Assembly (NCBI RefSeq): GCF_018502485.1
Contig: NZ_CP075546.1
DNA from: Methanospirillum purgamenti
Lineage (GTDB): Archaea > Halobacteriota > Methanomicrobia > Methanomicrobiales > Methanospirillaceae
Length of the DNA stretch: 64,000 nt
Strand: one strand, 5' to 3'
In this document: positions 52,802 to 62,644 of the stretch, in pieces
How the letters are laid out: every line of letters starts with the position of its first letter
Position numbering within the stretch: the stretch's first letter is position 1
The notes under the pieces: model-generated
What the model saw: the letters and a program-made list of their open reading frames with translations, nothing else
Databases searched by the model: none
What the model was told of the DNA's origin: nothing
Made by a program: the position numbers and the translations under genes

Positions 52802-54991
52802 TTATTGTGAAACTGCCTCAATGGCATTATCATCGATGAATGCATTGCATTCCACACAGGAAAGTGTGGAAATGTAATATTTATGCATATATTCTTTGAC
52901 CATTCTTCTTGAAGAGAACCGGGGTGCATTACTTTTTATTGATTCTTTCATCATCGCAACCCACTTATGTGGGATTCCATCTAGACCGGTATCATAATAG
53001 AGTGGCACAATTTCATTCTCTAAAAGACTGTACATCTCAGATGCATCTTCCCAGTTTCGGTCACCGTTTGCGTGGTCTCGTCCAAAAATCCAGCCATTTT
53101 TACCGTTGTATCCTTCAATCCACCACCCGTCTGCAATTGAGAAATTTAATACTCCGTTAACCGCTGCTTTCATGCCACTCGTACCACTCGCTTCCAGTGG
53201 AGGGACCGGATTGTTCATCCAGACATCCACACCCTGAACCAGGTACTTTGCTATCTGTTCGCCATAATCTTCAACAAACGCGATTCGACCACCAAATTCA
53301 GGCTGTTGTGCATATTGGTATATTCGCTGAAGAATCCGCTTTCCTTCATCATCTGCTGGATGTGCTTTTCCGGCAAAAATAATCTGAACTGGTTTCCAGG
53401 GATTATTGAGAATCTTTTTGAGCCGATCCAGATCCTGGAAGATAAGGTCTGCCCGTTTATAGGTAGAAAACCTTCGTGCAAATCCGATGGTCAGGGTATT
53501 TGGATCAATTAATGCTCCTCCTGCAACAACATTTGCACAATCAGCCTGATATTTCATCCAGTCCCGTCTTTTAAATTGCAATATCCGGTTAATGAGTTTT
53601 ATCTTCAGAGCATAATGAAGATCCCACAGTTTTGCATCTGGTACTTGATCGATGAGTGCCCACACGTATTCTTTATCATGGTGTTCAAACCAGTCCGGAC
53701 AGATGGGGGAAATATACCGGTTTATGAGACTCACAAGACGGGGATTTATCCATGTCGGAATATGAACTCCGTTGGTGACTGAACCTATTGGAACTTCATC
53801 AAGTTTATTCTCAGGCCAGAGGAAATGCCACATTCTTCTTGCAACTTCACCGTGTTTCTGGCTAACCCCGTTCCCATGAGCAGACATCCGCAGACAGAAT
53901 GCAGCCATGTTAAAGGTATCCGGAGGATCTTCAATATGGTGGCCTTTTTGCAGAAATTCCTCCCTGCTCATATGCATTCCTGCATAATAGGCATTTAGAT
54001 ACTTGTCAATCATCCAGTTTGGGAATCTGTCATGTCCTGCCGGGACAGGAGTATGGGTAGTAAAGAGCGAGGTGCTATATACATGTTGAAGAGCCTCTTT
54101 AGGAGACAACCCTTCCTCAATTTTCTGCCGGTATCGTTCAATAAGAGCAAATGCTGCATGTCCTTCGTTCAGGTGAATTGCAGAGTACTTTACTCCTAAT
54201 GATTTGAGTGCATGGGTTCCTCCAATTCCAAGGACAACCTCTTGCAAGAGCCTCATTTCATTAACACTACTATAAAGCCTGCTGCTGATATTTCGTAAAT
54301 GTGGTGGGTTTTGTTCAATCTCTGTATCAATAAGGTAGAGAATAACACGCCCGATATCCACTCTCCAAAGTGCAAAATGAATCTGCGGCGCTATAAAGGG
54401 GACCTGCAGGATGAGTTGTGTCCCGTCTCGTCCGAGAACTCTTTTTACCGGAGCGTTATCTCTGTCAAGTTTCTCCTCTACATCTTCCTGCCACCCGTCG
54501 TTTCGAATCCGTTGGTGCAGATATCCATCAGAGTACATAAACCCGATAGCAACGAGTGGAATACCAATGTCACTGCATTCTTTCAAATGGTCTCCTGCTA
54601 AAAATCCAAGGCCGCCGGCATAGAGTGGCAGTGAGTGCTGCAGACCATATTCTGCAGAAAAATAGGCAATTTTATGTTGCTGATGTTCCGGGTAATATTC
54701 ATCAAACCACTGGTTTTTCGCCAGCATATATCGCTGAAACTTCGCTATAACTGCATCATAGTGGTTTGTATATTCGATATTCGAAGCCGCAGCTTCAAGT
54801 GCTTCGGCTGGAAGTTCCTGAAGCATTTTTACCGGATTGTGTATTGATTCTTTCCAGCCCTGACGGTTCAGATTTTTAAAAAGTAACCAGGCTTCCGGGT
54901 GCCATGAAGACCAGAGATTATATGAGAGATCAATCAATCCTGCCAAACGATCAGGAATGTGATCAAAATCTATCCAACGAATACCTATCAT
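52802..54991 (-). CDS. glgP: Alpha-glucan phosphorylase
   Basis: 729 residues from ATG 54991 (MIGIRWIDFDHIPDRLAGLI); an upstream in-frame ATG would add 30 atypical residues. The glycogen/maltodextrin phosphorylase fold shows AYFSAEYGLQHSLPLYAGGL, AIHLNEGHAAFALIERYRQ and TTHTPVPAGHDRFP. Near the C-terminus come GFARRFSTYKRADLI and the PLP region with PLEASGTSGMKAAVNGVLN. It releases glucose-1-phosphate from stored alpha-glucan. The gene converges on the wHTH regulator with 16 bases between the stops. It is the shorter alpha-glucan-family type common in methanogens. Confidence 0.95.
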   Translation of the reverse strand: MIGIRWIDFDHIPDRLAGLIDLSYNLWSSWHPEAWLLFKNLNRQGWKESIHNPVKMLQELPAEALEAAASNIEYTNHYDAVIAKFQRYMLAKNQWFDEYYPEHQQHKIAYFSAEYGLQHSLPLYAGGLGFLAGDHLKECSDIGIPLVAIGFMYSDGYLHQRIRNDGWQEDVEEKLDRDNAPVKRVLGRDGTQLILQVPFIAPQIHFALWRVDIGRVILYLIDTEIEQNPPHLRNISSRLYSSVNEMRLLQEVVLGIGGTHALKSLGVKYSAIHLNEGHAAFALIERYRQKIEEGLSPKEALQHVYSTSLFTTHTPVPAGHDRFPNWMIDKYLNAYYAGMHMSREEFLQKGHHIEDPPDTFNMAAFCLRMSAHGNGVSQKHGEVARRMWHFLWPENKLDEVPIGSVTNGVHIPTWINPRLVSLINRYISPICPDWFEHHDKEYVWALIDQVPDAKLWDLHYALKIKLINRILQFKRRDWMKYQADCANVVAGGALIDPNTLTIGFARRFSTYKRADLIFQDLDRLKKILNNPWKPVQIIFAGKAHPADDEGKRILQRIYQYAQQPEFGGRIAFVEDYGEQIAKYLVQGVDVWMNNPVPPLEASGTSGMKAAVNGVLNFSIADGWWIEGYNGKNGWIFGRDHANGDRNWEDASEMYSLLENEIVPLYYDTGLDGIPHKWVAMMKESIKSNAPRFSSRRMVKEYMHKYYISTLSCVECNAFIDDNAIEAVSQ

Positions 54992-55137
54992 ATGAATTGC
55001 CCTGCACTCTTGCTGATAGGTGATTATCCTCAGACATCGTATATAGTTAATGGCCGTGTGTGATGAATTTTTTATGGACACCTGATGTCGGAGTCATGAA
55101 TTAGCAATCATAAAACCAAAAAGAAGTGAAAATATAA

Positions 55138-55210
55138 TACTCCCGAACGGATTCGAACCGTCGTCATCGGAACCAAAATCCGATATGATTGACCTCTACA
55201 CTACGGGAGT
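55138..55210 (-). tRNA. tRNA-Gln, anticodon TTG
   Basis: The minus strand folds as a cloverleaf of 73 bases. The acceptor stem is ACTCCCG/CGGGAGT with discriminator A. The anticodon stem TCGGA/TCCGA encloses TTTTGGT (anticodon TTG). The T arm is GACGG-TTCGAAT-CCGTT with one wobble pair. It reads CAA and, by wobble, CAG. Confidence 0.94.
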
Positions 55211-55458
55211 ATTGAAAAGCTGTGTGAGCCTTGCCTACACATATTCGTGTTGATAGGATATAGAAATTCCCGCTCACTGAAAATGAACCGATGGTGATGG
55301 AGAAATAACTCGATTTTATTCACCCTAAAATTCTCAGTTTATACTCTATTTTATGACCAAATCTGGCATATTACGGAAAATGAATAGTTCTTTCTTTAAG
55401 CGTATCACAAGATCACTTCAAAGCTCGCGCTATTTATCTGTCCTGGAAGACATCAGGA

Positions 55459-56430
55459 TTATCCATGGTCATCATAATGATCCGGCTCAGATGATTTTCG
55501 CTGATAATTCTCAGTATTTCTTCTTCCCGAAGATGCAAGCGGGAAAAATTCCCGATATACCTGGCGCCGTTCATCAACATCTGTATGCAGATATACTTCT
55601 GTGGTCTTGATCGATGCATGGCCGAGATTTTCCTGCACAACACGAAGATTACGGGATCTTCTGTACAATTCACTTGCATAACTGTGTCGGATTTTGTGAG
55701 GAGTTATCCCCTGGGGGGCATATTTTTTAAAAATTAACTGAATCGTTCTTGGTGAGATATGTTTTCCTGATTGCCCTGGGAAAAGGGGGCCTGAAAGACG
55801 AGTTCCTACGATGTTGGCTATTTCATCCAATGTGTCCTCATCAACAAATACCATACGGACTTTTCCACCCTTACCCATGACACGGATCATCTGGTCATCA
55901 AAATCAACATCTTCAACATTCATCGTGCACAGTTCTGATACGCGGACCCCGGTTGCATAAATAATTCTGATCATCAGCCGATCCCGATCATCAGGAATTG
56001 ATTGCAGTAAACGCATTACCTGGCTGTGTTTTAAGTATTTGAGTTCTTTTTCTTTCACCTTTGGACGATCTACCCGTGGTACAGGATTTATATCGATGAC
56101 TTCCTGCATAAGAAGAAACCGGTAAAAGGATGAAAGTGATGATAGGATTCGGTTGTATGTTGTAGCATGGTACTGATGATCACGGGAGAGGAATTCAAGG
56201 TACCCTGAGATCTCAGATGCAGTGACCAGTACATCAGTATCAAGTCTGAGTAGTTCTTTATGGCTCCACTTTTTTGAGAGGTCACCACGATGCGATCGAG
56301 AGAGCCAGATATACTGTCCGAACCGTCTGAGGGTAATGTTGTAACTGCTTAGAGTTTTTTGCGAATAATTCCTCATTTTCAGATATTGGATAAACCGGGG
56401 AATCCATTCTGAAAAATACCCGTTAATCAC
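55459..56430 (-). CDS. xerA: XerA-type tyrosine recombinase
   Basis: 323 residues. The N-terminal SAM-like core-binding region starts FSEWIPRFIQYLKMRNYSQK. The catalytic domain has Arg in IIYATGVRVSELC, Lys in GKGGKVRMV, HKIRHSYASELY (H-x-x-R), LGHASIKTTEVY (H then the nucleophile Tyr). The general plan is that of archaeal Xer proteins which resolve chromosome dimers at dif, rather than of integrases with long extra domains. It is next to tRNA-Gln, but no attachment-site repeat was seen. Alternatively it is an element integrase. Confidence 0.9.
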   Translation of the reverse strand: MINGYFSEWIPRFIQYLKMRNYSQKTLSSYNITLRRFGQYIWLSRSHRGDLSKKWSHKELLRLDTDVLVTASEISGYLEFLSRDHQYHATTYNRILSSLSSFYRFLLMQEVIDINPVPRVDRPKVKEKELKYLKHSQVMRLLQSIPDDRDRLMIRIIYATGVRVSELCTMNVEDVDFDDQMIRVMGKGGKVRMVFVDEDTLDEIANIVGTRLSGPLFPGQSGKHISPRTIQLIFKKYAPQGITPHKIRHSYASELYRRSRNLRVVQENLGHASIKTTEVYLHTDVDERRQVYREFFPLASSGRRNTENYQRKSSEPDHYDDHG

Positions 56431-56593
56431 TACTATATCGTATATATCTCAATAATTAAAACTATTTCGTAGAATACCTATTCTGCGAAACTTAGATCTC
56501 GATATTTCTTTATAGCGACTATTCCAACAATGATATCAGATATATCCCGGTGTCACCCTGCTACCCTGAGAAAAGTGTTGAGGTCAAGCATAA

Positions 56594-57349
56594 ATGCCTG
56601 AAAATTCTGTCCTTATAGTCGAGGACGATGAGATAATTACCCGTGTCTTACTATCGATGCTTCGTGACGGGGGGTTTGTCCTTCACACTCCGGTAAATTC
56701 CGGTGAACAGGTCATCGAACAGGTAGCTGCTGAAAGGCCTGATATCGTATTGATGGATATTGACCTGCCCGGAGCAATATCCGGAATAGAAGCAGCGACT
56801 GAACTTTTTAACATCTTTACAATACCCGTGATATTTGTAACCGGGCATGATGAGAGAAAAATATTGGAAAAGGCGATTGGGGCATTGCCATTTGGTTTCC
56901 TGATAAAACCAGTAAATCCAAATCTTTTGTACAGCGCCATCAAGGTGAGTACACATCTCTGCGAAAAAATGCGTCAGACAACTGAGGGTAAAAAAGCCGG
57001 TCTTACTCCTTCAATGGATGTTCAGATCTCAACTTCCTCTCATCCGATCCTTATCATAAATTCTGGTTTAAAAATAATCTGGATGAATCAGGCTGCAGAA
57101 GAATGTATCGGGGAGAGCAGTTCTTCACTCTTTTTAAAAGATGTCCGGGAAGGATTATCATTACGAGGATCTGGTTTAGAAATCTCTCCTGATTTTTTCA
57201 GGTCAATAGATGAGTCCAGGGTACAGGTTCCGTTGTGTCCATCTTCAGAAGAAAGGCAATATATAATTACCTCACGACCGATTATGAATATGTTTGGTAC
57301 ATATTCCGGTTCATTTGTGACGATAACAACACCTTCGCAGCAGGGATAA
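56594..57349 (+). CDS. Response regulator with receiver and PAS-like domains
   Basis: 251 residues. The receiver is residues 1-125 with acidic pocket EDD (10-12), phosphoacceptor D55 (IVLMDIDLPG) and Lys in LIKPVNP. A PAS-like C-terminal domain follows (about 140-245; ISTSSHPILIINSGLKIIWM, then NQAAEECIGES). There is no DNA-binding output, so it probably acts through protein contacts. The CHASE4 kinase begins 53 bases downstream on the same strand and is the likely cognate partner. Confidence 0.9.
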   Translation: MPENSVLIVEDDEIITRVLLSMLRDGGFVLHTPVNSGEQVIEQVAAERPDIVLMDIDLPGAISGIEAATELFNIFTIPVIFVTGHDERKILEKAIGALPFGFLIKPVNPNLLYSAIKVSTHLCEKMRQTTEGKKAGLTPSMDVQISTSSHPILIINSGLKIIWMNQAAEECIGESSSSLFLKDVREGLSLRGSGLEISPDFFRSIDESRVQVPLCPSSEERQYIITSRPIMNMFGTYSGSFVTITTPSQQG

Positions 57350-57402
57350 CCCCATACACCCCACATGTGCAGGGGGGGTAATCCGAAGGGGAGTTTTGTA
57401 TT

Positions 57403-60309
57403 ATGGATCTTCGGACAAAAGCATTCCTCATTATCGGACTTACCTTGATTTGTGGTATCCTTCTCATTATGCTATTTTCATTTTCTCTTTTGAATGAAAG
57501 TTATACCAGATTTGAAGAAGACGATGTCACACAAAAAGTGATCCAGGCTCAGAAGGTACTGGAATATGAAAAGGCACAGATCCTCTCCCTGACTGGTGAC
57601 TGGTCCAGATGGGATGAATCCTACAATTTTGTTCTTGATAGGAATGAAGACTATATTATCCGTAACCTGAATTATGCATCGGTGGAGAATCTGGGCATTG
57701 ATTTTGCGCTCTTCTTAAAGGATAATTCTTCAGTAAAGTATGGTACGCAAGTCAACAAAACTACTGAATCAATGGAACAACTCTCAAATGAAACGATAGC
57801 ACAAATACTTGGAATACCAGGCTTCTTTTCTTTTGATTCTATTTTAGATGGTCACTCGGGAATGATTATTTTCCCAAAAGGCCCGGCACTCGTTACTTCA
57901 GAGCCAATTATTACCAGTACATACCAGGGACCTGCTGCAGGTATTCTGGTCTTTGGTATGTATTTGTATGAAGAAAAAATTCAGCAACTTTCTGAAATAT
58001 CTGATCTTTCTATACAGGTAACTCCTGTATCTTCACAAAATATTGAACCATCTGATTACCCTTCAGTTCAAACAAAAAAGAATATTTATGTTAATCCAAT
58101 CTCTGAAGATTTAATCCAAGGTTTTACCTATTTGCCAACGCTTGATTCTCAAGGATATCTGGAACTGCTTGTATCTTCACCGCGAAATATTGTAAAGCAG
58201 GGGAAAGAGACGATTTTTGCGTATATTATTATTCTCATGGGCCTTGGTCTCTCGATTATTTTTGTCTCACTCCTCACGGTAGACCAACTCGTTCTCAAAC
58301 GGCTCCATACCTTGATAGAGAACATTAAATCCCGAAACCTGAAACGTGAAAATCTATCCGATATTCTCCTTGACGGCAACGACGAATTTTCAGATCTTGC
58401 AAAAGAGATTCATCCGGTCTTCATGGAGTTAGGCCGATCAAGGAGAGAGTTAGAAGAACATGTCAGACTCCTTACAGAAAGTGAAAAGAAGTATCGCGAA
58501 CTAGCAGACTTGCTCCCTGAGTTTGTGTTTGAATCAGATCTGGATGGGAATATCTCATTTATGAATCAGATGGGAATGTCAATTTCAGGGCTTAACCAGA
58601 ATGTACACCTGTCCGATCTTCATATCCTGCGAATTATTGATGAGGCGGATCATTCCCGGTTCCGTTCGGCCCTTGAAAAAATTAAGACCGGAATTCCTAT
58701 TAGTGGGGTTGAATATACGGGGGTAAAAAATACAGGTGAGCGCTTTCCCTTGATTATGTACGCATCTCCCATAAGGTCTGGTTCGGTGATTACTGGTCTT
58801 CGAGGATTTGCCATTGACATATCTGAGAGAAAAGAGATTGAAACCTCACTTCGGAAATTAGCAAATATTGTCGAGCATACCAGCACCGGGATTGTAACCG
58901 GACGAAGTCATGAAGTGGACTATGTTAATTCTGCATATTCGATAATGCATGGTATGGAGCCATCTGATTTGCTGAGAAAAAATCCCTTCATTGTTGTTAC
59001 TGGATATCCGGAAAAGCAATTTACCCCATATCTGGAGAGTGCACTTCATTCTGGTCATGCAACCTTTGAACTGGATCATATCAGAAAAGATGGAACGCGA
59101 TTTCCTGTCCTCCATGATCTCACCATTCTTTCCGGAGAAAGTTCTGAAAATGCGATATGGTCTTTGAATGTCCAAAATATTACAGAGCAGCGTCTTGCAT
59201 GGAAAGCTCTTGTGGAAAGTGAAGCTCTCAGGGAATCTGCAAGACAATTGCGAGACGTTATCTCGCGTCTTCCTGATGCGACATTTGTCATTGATAAAGA
59301 CGGGTGGGTAATTTTCTGGAATCAGGCGATGGAGGCCCTGACAGGCATTTCTGAATCAGATATCATCGGTCGTGGCAGATATGAATATGCTATCCCTTTT
59401 TATGCGGAAAAACGTCCCATGCTCCTGAATGCTGTTCTTAACAAAGAAGGAACTCTGATGGAACATTTCCCGGATGCCAGCAAGTCGGGTGATTCTCTAT
59501 TCATTGAAGAATCATTTCCTCAAATGGGAAAAGGGGGAAAATTCTTTTCTTCAATGGCAGGACCGCTCTATGATTCCAGGAAAAATGTGATTGGCGCTAT
59601 TCAAAGTATGCGTGATATTACTCCACGGATAATGGCTGAAAAAGCGCTCATGCGGACAAATGAAAAACTCAATCTGTTATCCAGCATTACCCGTCATGAT
59701 ATTCGTAACAGGGTGTCTGTAATTCTCGGATTGATTCCTTTGCTCAAAGGAGATGAGAAAGATCCTGAAACTCTTGAGATTATTAGTATTGTGGAAAGTG
59801 CAGCAAAGCTCATCCATGATCAGATAGAATTTACCAGGGTATATCAAAACCTCGGCGTTCATTCTCCGGAATGGAAAGATGTTGGAGATTTGGTCTTCAA
59901 AGTAACCGACGTCGGTATTCCAGAACGGATACAGATAGAGAATAATCTATCAGGTCTGTTCGTGTATGCAGATCCTTTACTGGAACGGGTGTTTTATAAT
60001 TTAGTGGATAATGCCATCCGGCATGGAGGCACGGATCTTTCTGTCATCCGGTTTTACTGGCAACATAGGGATACTTCAATCTGTATTTATTGTCAGGATG
60101 ATGGCCTTGGAATCCCAGGAGATCTCAAAGAAAAAATATTTGAGCGCGGATATGGGAGTAATACCGGGCTTGGATTATTTTTAGTCAGAGAAATATTGTC
60201 AATTACAGGCATCACAATTGTTGAGACTGGACTTGAGGGTAAAGGGGCACGATTTGAGGTAGTTGTGCCTTATGGTGGATATTCGGTAAAAAATCGAAAA
60301 GAAGAATGA
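57403..60309 (+). CDS. CHASE4-PAS membrane histidine kinase
   Basis: 968 residues. An N-terminal membrane helix (about 7-28) precedes an extracellular CHASE4-type domain (ILSLTGDWSRWDESYNFVLD, then NYASVENLGIDFALFLKDNS). A second helix (about 286-306, IIILMGLGLSIIFVSLL) leads to a HAMP-like linker and three PAS domains (about 360-490, 490-610, 625-750). The kinase core has H765 in ITRHDIRNRV, N box LVDNAIRHGG, CQDDGLGI and NTGLGLFL. It responds to an extracellular signal, and the upstream receiver-PAS gene is its likely partner. No TATA call was made between the two genes. Confidence 0.92.
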   Translation: MDLRTKAFLIIGLTLICGILLIMLFSFSLLNESYTRFEEDDVTQKVIQAQKVLEYEKAQILSLTGDWSRWDESYNFVLDRNEDYIIRNLNYASVENLGIDFALFLKDNSSVKYGTQVNKTTESMEQLSNETIAQILGIPGFFSFDSILDGHSGMIIFPKGPALVTSEPIITSTYQGPAAGILVFGMYLYEEKIQQLSEISDLSIQVTPVSSQNIEPSDYPSVQTKKNIYVNPISEDLIQGFTYLPTLDSQGYLELLVSSPRNIVKQGKETIFAYIIILMGLGLSIIFVSLLTVDQLVLKRLHTLIENIKSRNLKRENLSDILLDGNDEFSDLAKEIHPVFMELGRSRRELEEHVRLLTESEKKYRELADLLPEFVFESDLDGNISFMNQMGMSISGLNQNVHLSDLHILRIIDEADHSRFRSALEKIKTGIPISGVEYTGVKNTGERFPLIMYASPIRSGSVITGLRGFAIDISERKEIETSLRKLANIVEHTSTGIVTGRSHEVDYVNSAYSIMHGMEPSDLLRKNPFIVVTGYPEKQFTPYLESALHSGHATFELDHIRKDGTRFPVLHDLTILSGESSENAIWSLNVQNITEQRLAWKALVESEALRESARQLRDVISRLPDATFVIDKDGWVIFWNQAMEALTGISESDIIGRGRYEYAIPFYAEKRPMLLNAVLNKEGTLMEHFPDASKSGDSLFIEESFPQMGKGGKFFSSMAGPLYDSRKNVIGAIQSMRDITPRIMAEKALMRTNEKLNLLSSITRHDIRNRVSVILGLIPLLKGDEKDPETLEIISIVESAAKLIHDQIEFTRVYQNLGVHSPEWKDVGDLVFKVTDVGIPERIQIENNLSGLFVYADPLLERVFYNLVDNAIRHGGTDLSVIRFYWQHRDTSICIYCQDDGLGIPGDLKEKIFERGYGSNTGLGLFLVREILSITGITIVETGLEGKGARFEVVVPYGGYSVKNRKEE

Positions 60310-60314
60310 GAATA

Positions 60315-60387
60315 CGCCCAGATCGGAATTCGAATCCGAGTCGTCGGCGTGACAGGCCGACATGATAGGCCACTACACTATCTGGGC
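60315..60387 (-). tRNA. tRNA-Asp, anticodon GTC
   Basis: The minus strand gives a cloverleaf of 73 bases with acceptor GCCCAGA/TCTGGGC and discriminator G. The anticodon stem TCGGC/GCCGA encloses CTGTCAC (anticodon GTC), and the T arm is TCGGA-TTCGAAT-TCCGA. It reads GAC and GAU. The 3' end lies six bases beyond the convergent kinase stop. Confidence 0.95.
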
Positions 60388-60498
60388 TTTGGGACAACCC
60401 CTATACATGTTGTCTGTCTGTTATAAAAAACCCATTGTTTCATTCGACACACGATCTTACCGTGGACTTATCTGTAAGGCAATTCTAACGGTACTTTG

Positions 60499-61113
60499 AT
60501 GTCAACACCATTCCGTTCACGGGATCCTACCAAGTATCACAAGTTCAGGAAGGTTGATGGCGCATCCTATTCTCAGGTAAATCAGTTTCTTCGAAAAAGA
60601 ACTTTTATCACTGCCAGAGAATGGGCAATATCAAGATTGTGTGCCGATTTTCAGACATCATCCGGTGCAGAGATGACGTACATCGGAAAAAACCTCCCCG
60701 AATTGGTTCCGTTTATGACTGGAACATACACCCCTCAGGCAGTAAATCAGGCACGAAGTTCTTTTAAAAAGAAAGTGAGTAAAGCAGGAGCAACATTCCT
60801 CTATGGGGCAATGTGCGGGTTTTATACTCCAGAAGAACTTGATGATTTATTGTTTGAAGTAAGTGAAGTAGCCCGGTTCCTCATGGAAATAGAGAGTACC
60901 TCTATTGAAGTGGACAATGAAATTGAAGTAGAAGACCGGGTAACTGAAGTAATGCGGCATGTCGCCCTGGCTTCATCACGTCTCCTCAAGATTCGTGAAG
61001 AACAGTTACGGGAAAAACAGGAAAAGCGAAAGAAAAAAGACGCAGATACTGATGAGCCAGTAGAAGAGCTCAGTACTCAGCCTGTGAAACCTCAAGAAGA
61101 TGCATATGACTGA
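60499..61113 (+). CDS. DUF5806-like archaeal protein
   Basis: 204 residues from ATG 60499 (TTG 60496 is also in frame). The body is helical and basic (KYHKFRKVDGASYSQVNQFL, ITAREWAISRLCADFQTSSG, KKKVSKAGATFLYGAMCGFY). The C-terminus is a charged coiled coil (RLLKIREEQLREKQEKRKKK). It matches the archaeal DUF5806 pattern; function unknown. It overlaps the next gene by eight bases, so it is cotranscribed with the phosphoglucosamine mutase. Confidence 0.8.
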   Translation: MSTPFRSRDPTKYHKFRKVDGASYSQVNQFLRKRTFITAREWAISRLCADFQTSSGAEMTYIGKNLPELVPFMTGTYTPQAVNQARSSFKKKVSKAGATFLYGAMCGFYTPEELDDLLFEVSEVARFLMEIESTSIEVDNEIEVEDRVTEVMRHVALASSRLLKIREEQLREKQEKRKKKDADTDEPVEELSTQPVKPQEDAYD

Positions 61114-62461
61114 AAAGAAAAAGCAGTTATTTGGGACGAATGGAGTCCGGGGAATCGTTGGTGAACTCATAACTCCTGAACTTGTCATGAAGATTGGAAT
61201 GGCTGTTGGAACCATGCGTCCTGGTACCATTGCCGTCGGAATGGACACACGGACTTCTGGACCTGCATTAATTAATGCAATGAAGGCAGGACTCATGGCA
61301 ACCGGCTGTGATGTCATTGACTGTGGTATTCTCCCGACTCCGGCTCTTCAGTACATTGTTATGAATCGGTATGATGCAGGAGTCGTCATTACTGCATCCC
61401 ATAATCCCGGTGCTTATAATGGGGTTAAGGTTATAGAAAAAGACGGGACTGAAATGGATGATGATGGTTCCATAGAGATAGAAGAACGTGTTTTTTCCTA
61501 TAATTTTGATCTAAAGGAATGGAAAGATGTTGGAGTAGTAATTCCTGAAGGGGATCTTGTTCAGAAGTATGTAAAAGGAGTTGTAAGTAAGGTTCCGACA
61601 AATATAGGTGAAGGCATGAAGGTCGTCATAGACCCGGGATGTGGTGCAGCATACCGGACAACGGCTGAGATATTGCAATCTATTGGTTGTCAGGTCTTTA
61701 CCTTAAATGCGTACCCTGATGGAAATTTCCCGGCCCGGGATCCTGAACCATCTGTTGAAGGACTGGCTCCGCTTGCTGATATGGTTGTTGGAACCGGAGC
61801 AGCATTTGGTGTTGCCCACGACGGTGATGCGGATCGTGCTGTCTTTATAGATGATAAAGGGCGTTTTGTCGAAGAAAATAAAGAATTTGCACTTATTGCA
61901 GAATACATGTGCTCTCAAAGGAAAGGAATTCTGGTTACACCGGTGAGCACATCCAGATTAATAGAAACTGTGGTTTCCCCTTATGGATGCACCGTTGATT
62001 ATACTGCGGTTGGTAGCATCTATGTCGCACGTCGGATGAGAGCACTTCTTGCCGAAGGTAAACCGGTTTCTTTTGGAGGTGAAGGAAATGGTGGTCTCAT
62101 TTATCCTGATCATCAGTTCTGCCGGGATGGTGGGATGACTGCTGCGATGATGGTTACCCTTCTTACCTCAAAAAAACAGCCTCTCTCCTCTCTCGTTGAT
62201 GCACTCCCCCCTTCTATTATGCTTAAGCATAAATTTCATACCGGAAATGCAGAAAAAATTCTCGCTGCAGTGCAAGAAAAATTCTCAAGTGACTCCCTGA
62301 ATCTGGTCGATGGGATCCGGATAGATAGAAAAGATGCCTGGGCTTTAATTCGACCTTCAGGCACTGAACCTTTGGTCCGGTTGTATGTGGAATCGCCTGA
62401 ACAAGCCACAGCGAAGGCATTTGAGCAGGAGATATTATCCTGCATATCCTCTTTTATTTAA
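61106..62461 (+). CDS. glmM: Phosphoglucosamine mutase / phosphohexomutase
   Basis: 451 residues from ATG 61106; ATG 61100 is an alternative. Phosphoserine loop ITASHNPGAYNGVKV (S98), metal loop HDGDADRAVF, sugar-binding GGEGNGGLIYPD and phosphate-binding RPSGTEPLVRLY are all present. It converts glucosamine-6-phosphate to the 1-phosphate or, in archaea, related hexose phosphates, for UDP-sugar and surface-glycan synthesis. It overlaps the upstream DUF5806-like gene. The archaeal family often has broad mutase activity, so the exact sugar is not fixed. Confidence 0.95.
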   Translation: MTEKKKQLFGTNGVRGIVGELITPELVMKIGMAVGTMRPGTIAVGMDTRTSGPALINAMKAGLMATGCDVIDCGILPTPALQYIVMNRYDAGVVITASHNPGAYNGVKVIEKDGTEMDDDGSIEIEERVFSYNFDLKEWKDVGVVIPEGDLVQKYVKGVVSKVPTNIGEGMKVVIDPGCGAAYRTTAEILQSIGCQVFTLNAYPDGNFPARDPEPSVEGLAPLADMVVGTGAAFGVAHDGDADRAVFIDDKGRFVEENKEFALIAEYMCSQRKGILVTPVSTSRLIETVVSPYGCTVDYTAVGSIYVARRMRALLAEGKPVSFGGEGNGGLIYPDHQFCRDGGMTAAMMVTLLTSKKQPLSSLVDALPPSIMLKHKFHTGNAEKILAAVQEKFSSDSLNLVDGIRIDRKDAWALIRPSGTEPLVRLYVESPEQATAKAFEQEILSCISSFI

Positions 62462-62644
62462 TCTATTTTTATAAATATTGTTTAATAAATCAGTGCAAAT
62501 TAATGCGGTATGTTTAAATATTAAACTTTATGATGCTATATATTAGAAGAGGTAAAATAATCTAATAATTATTAAAATAGAATTATTTAGTATGGCACAT
62601 TTTGAATGATATCACTCAAATGAAAAATAGAACCAAAAATCGAG

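Noticed and set aside
55138..56430. Integrated element bounded by tRNA-Gln and the recombinase
   Set aside because: I found no repeat of the tRNA 3' end near the recombinase and no cargo genes between them.
62462..62644. Candidate CRISPR leader or array near the cas1 gene
   Set aside because: The spacer is AT-rich with no repeated units; no array is visible in the window.
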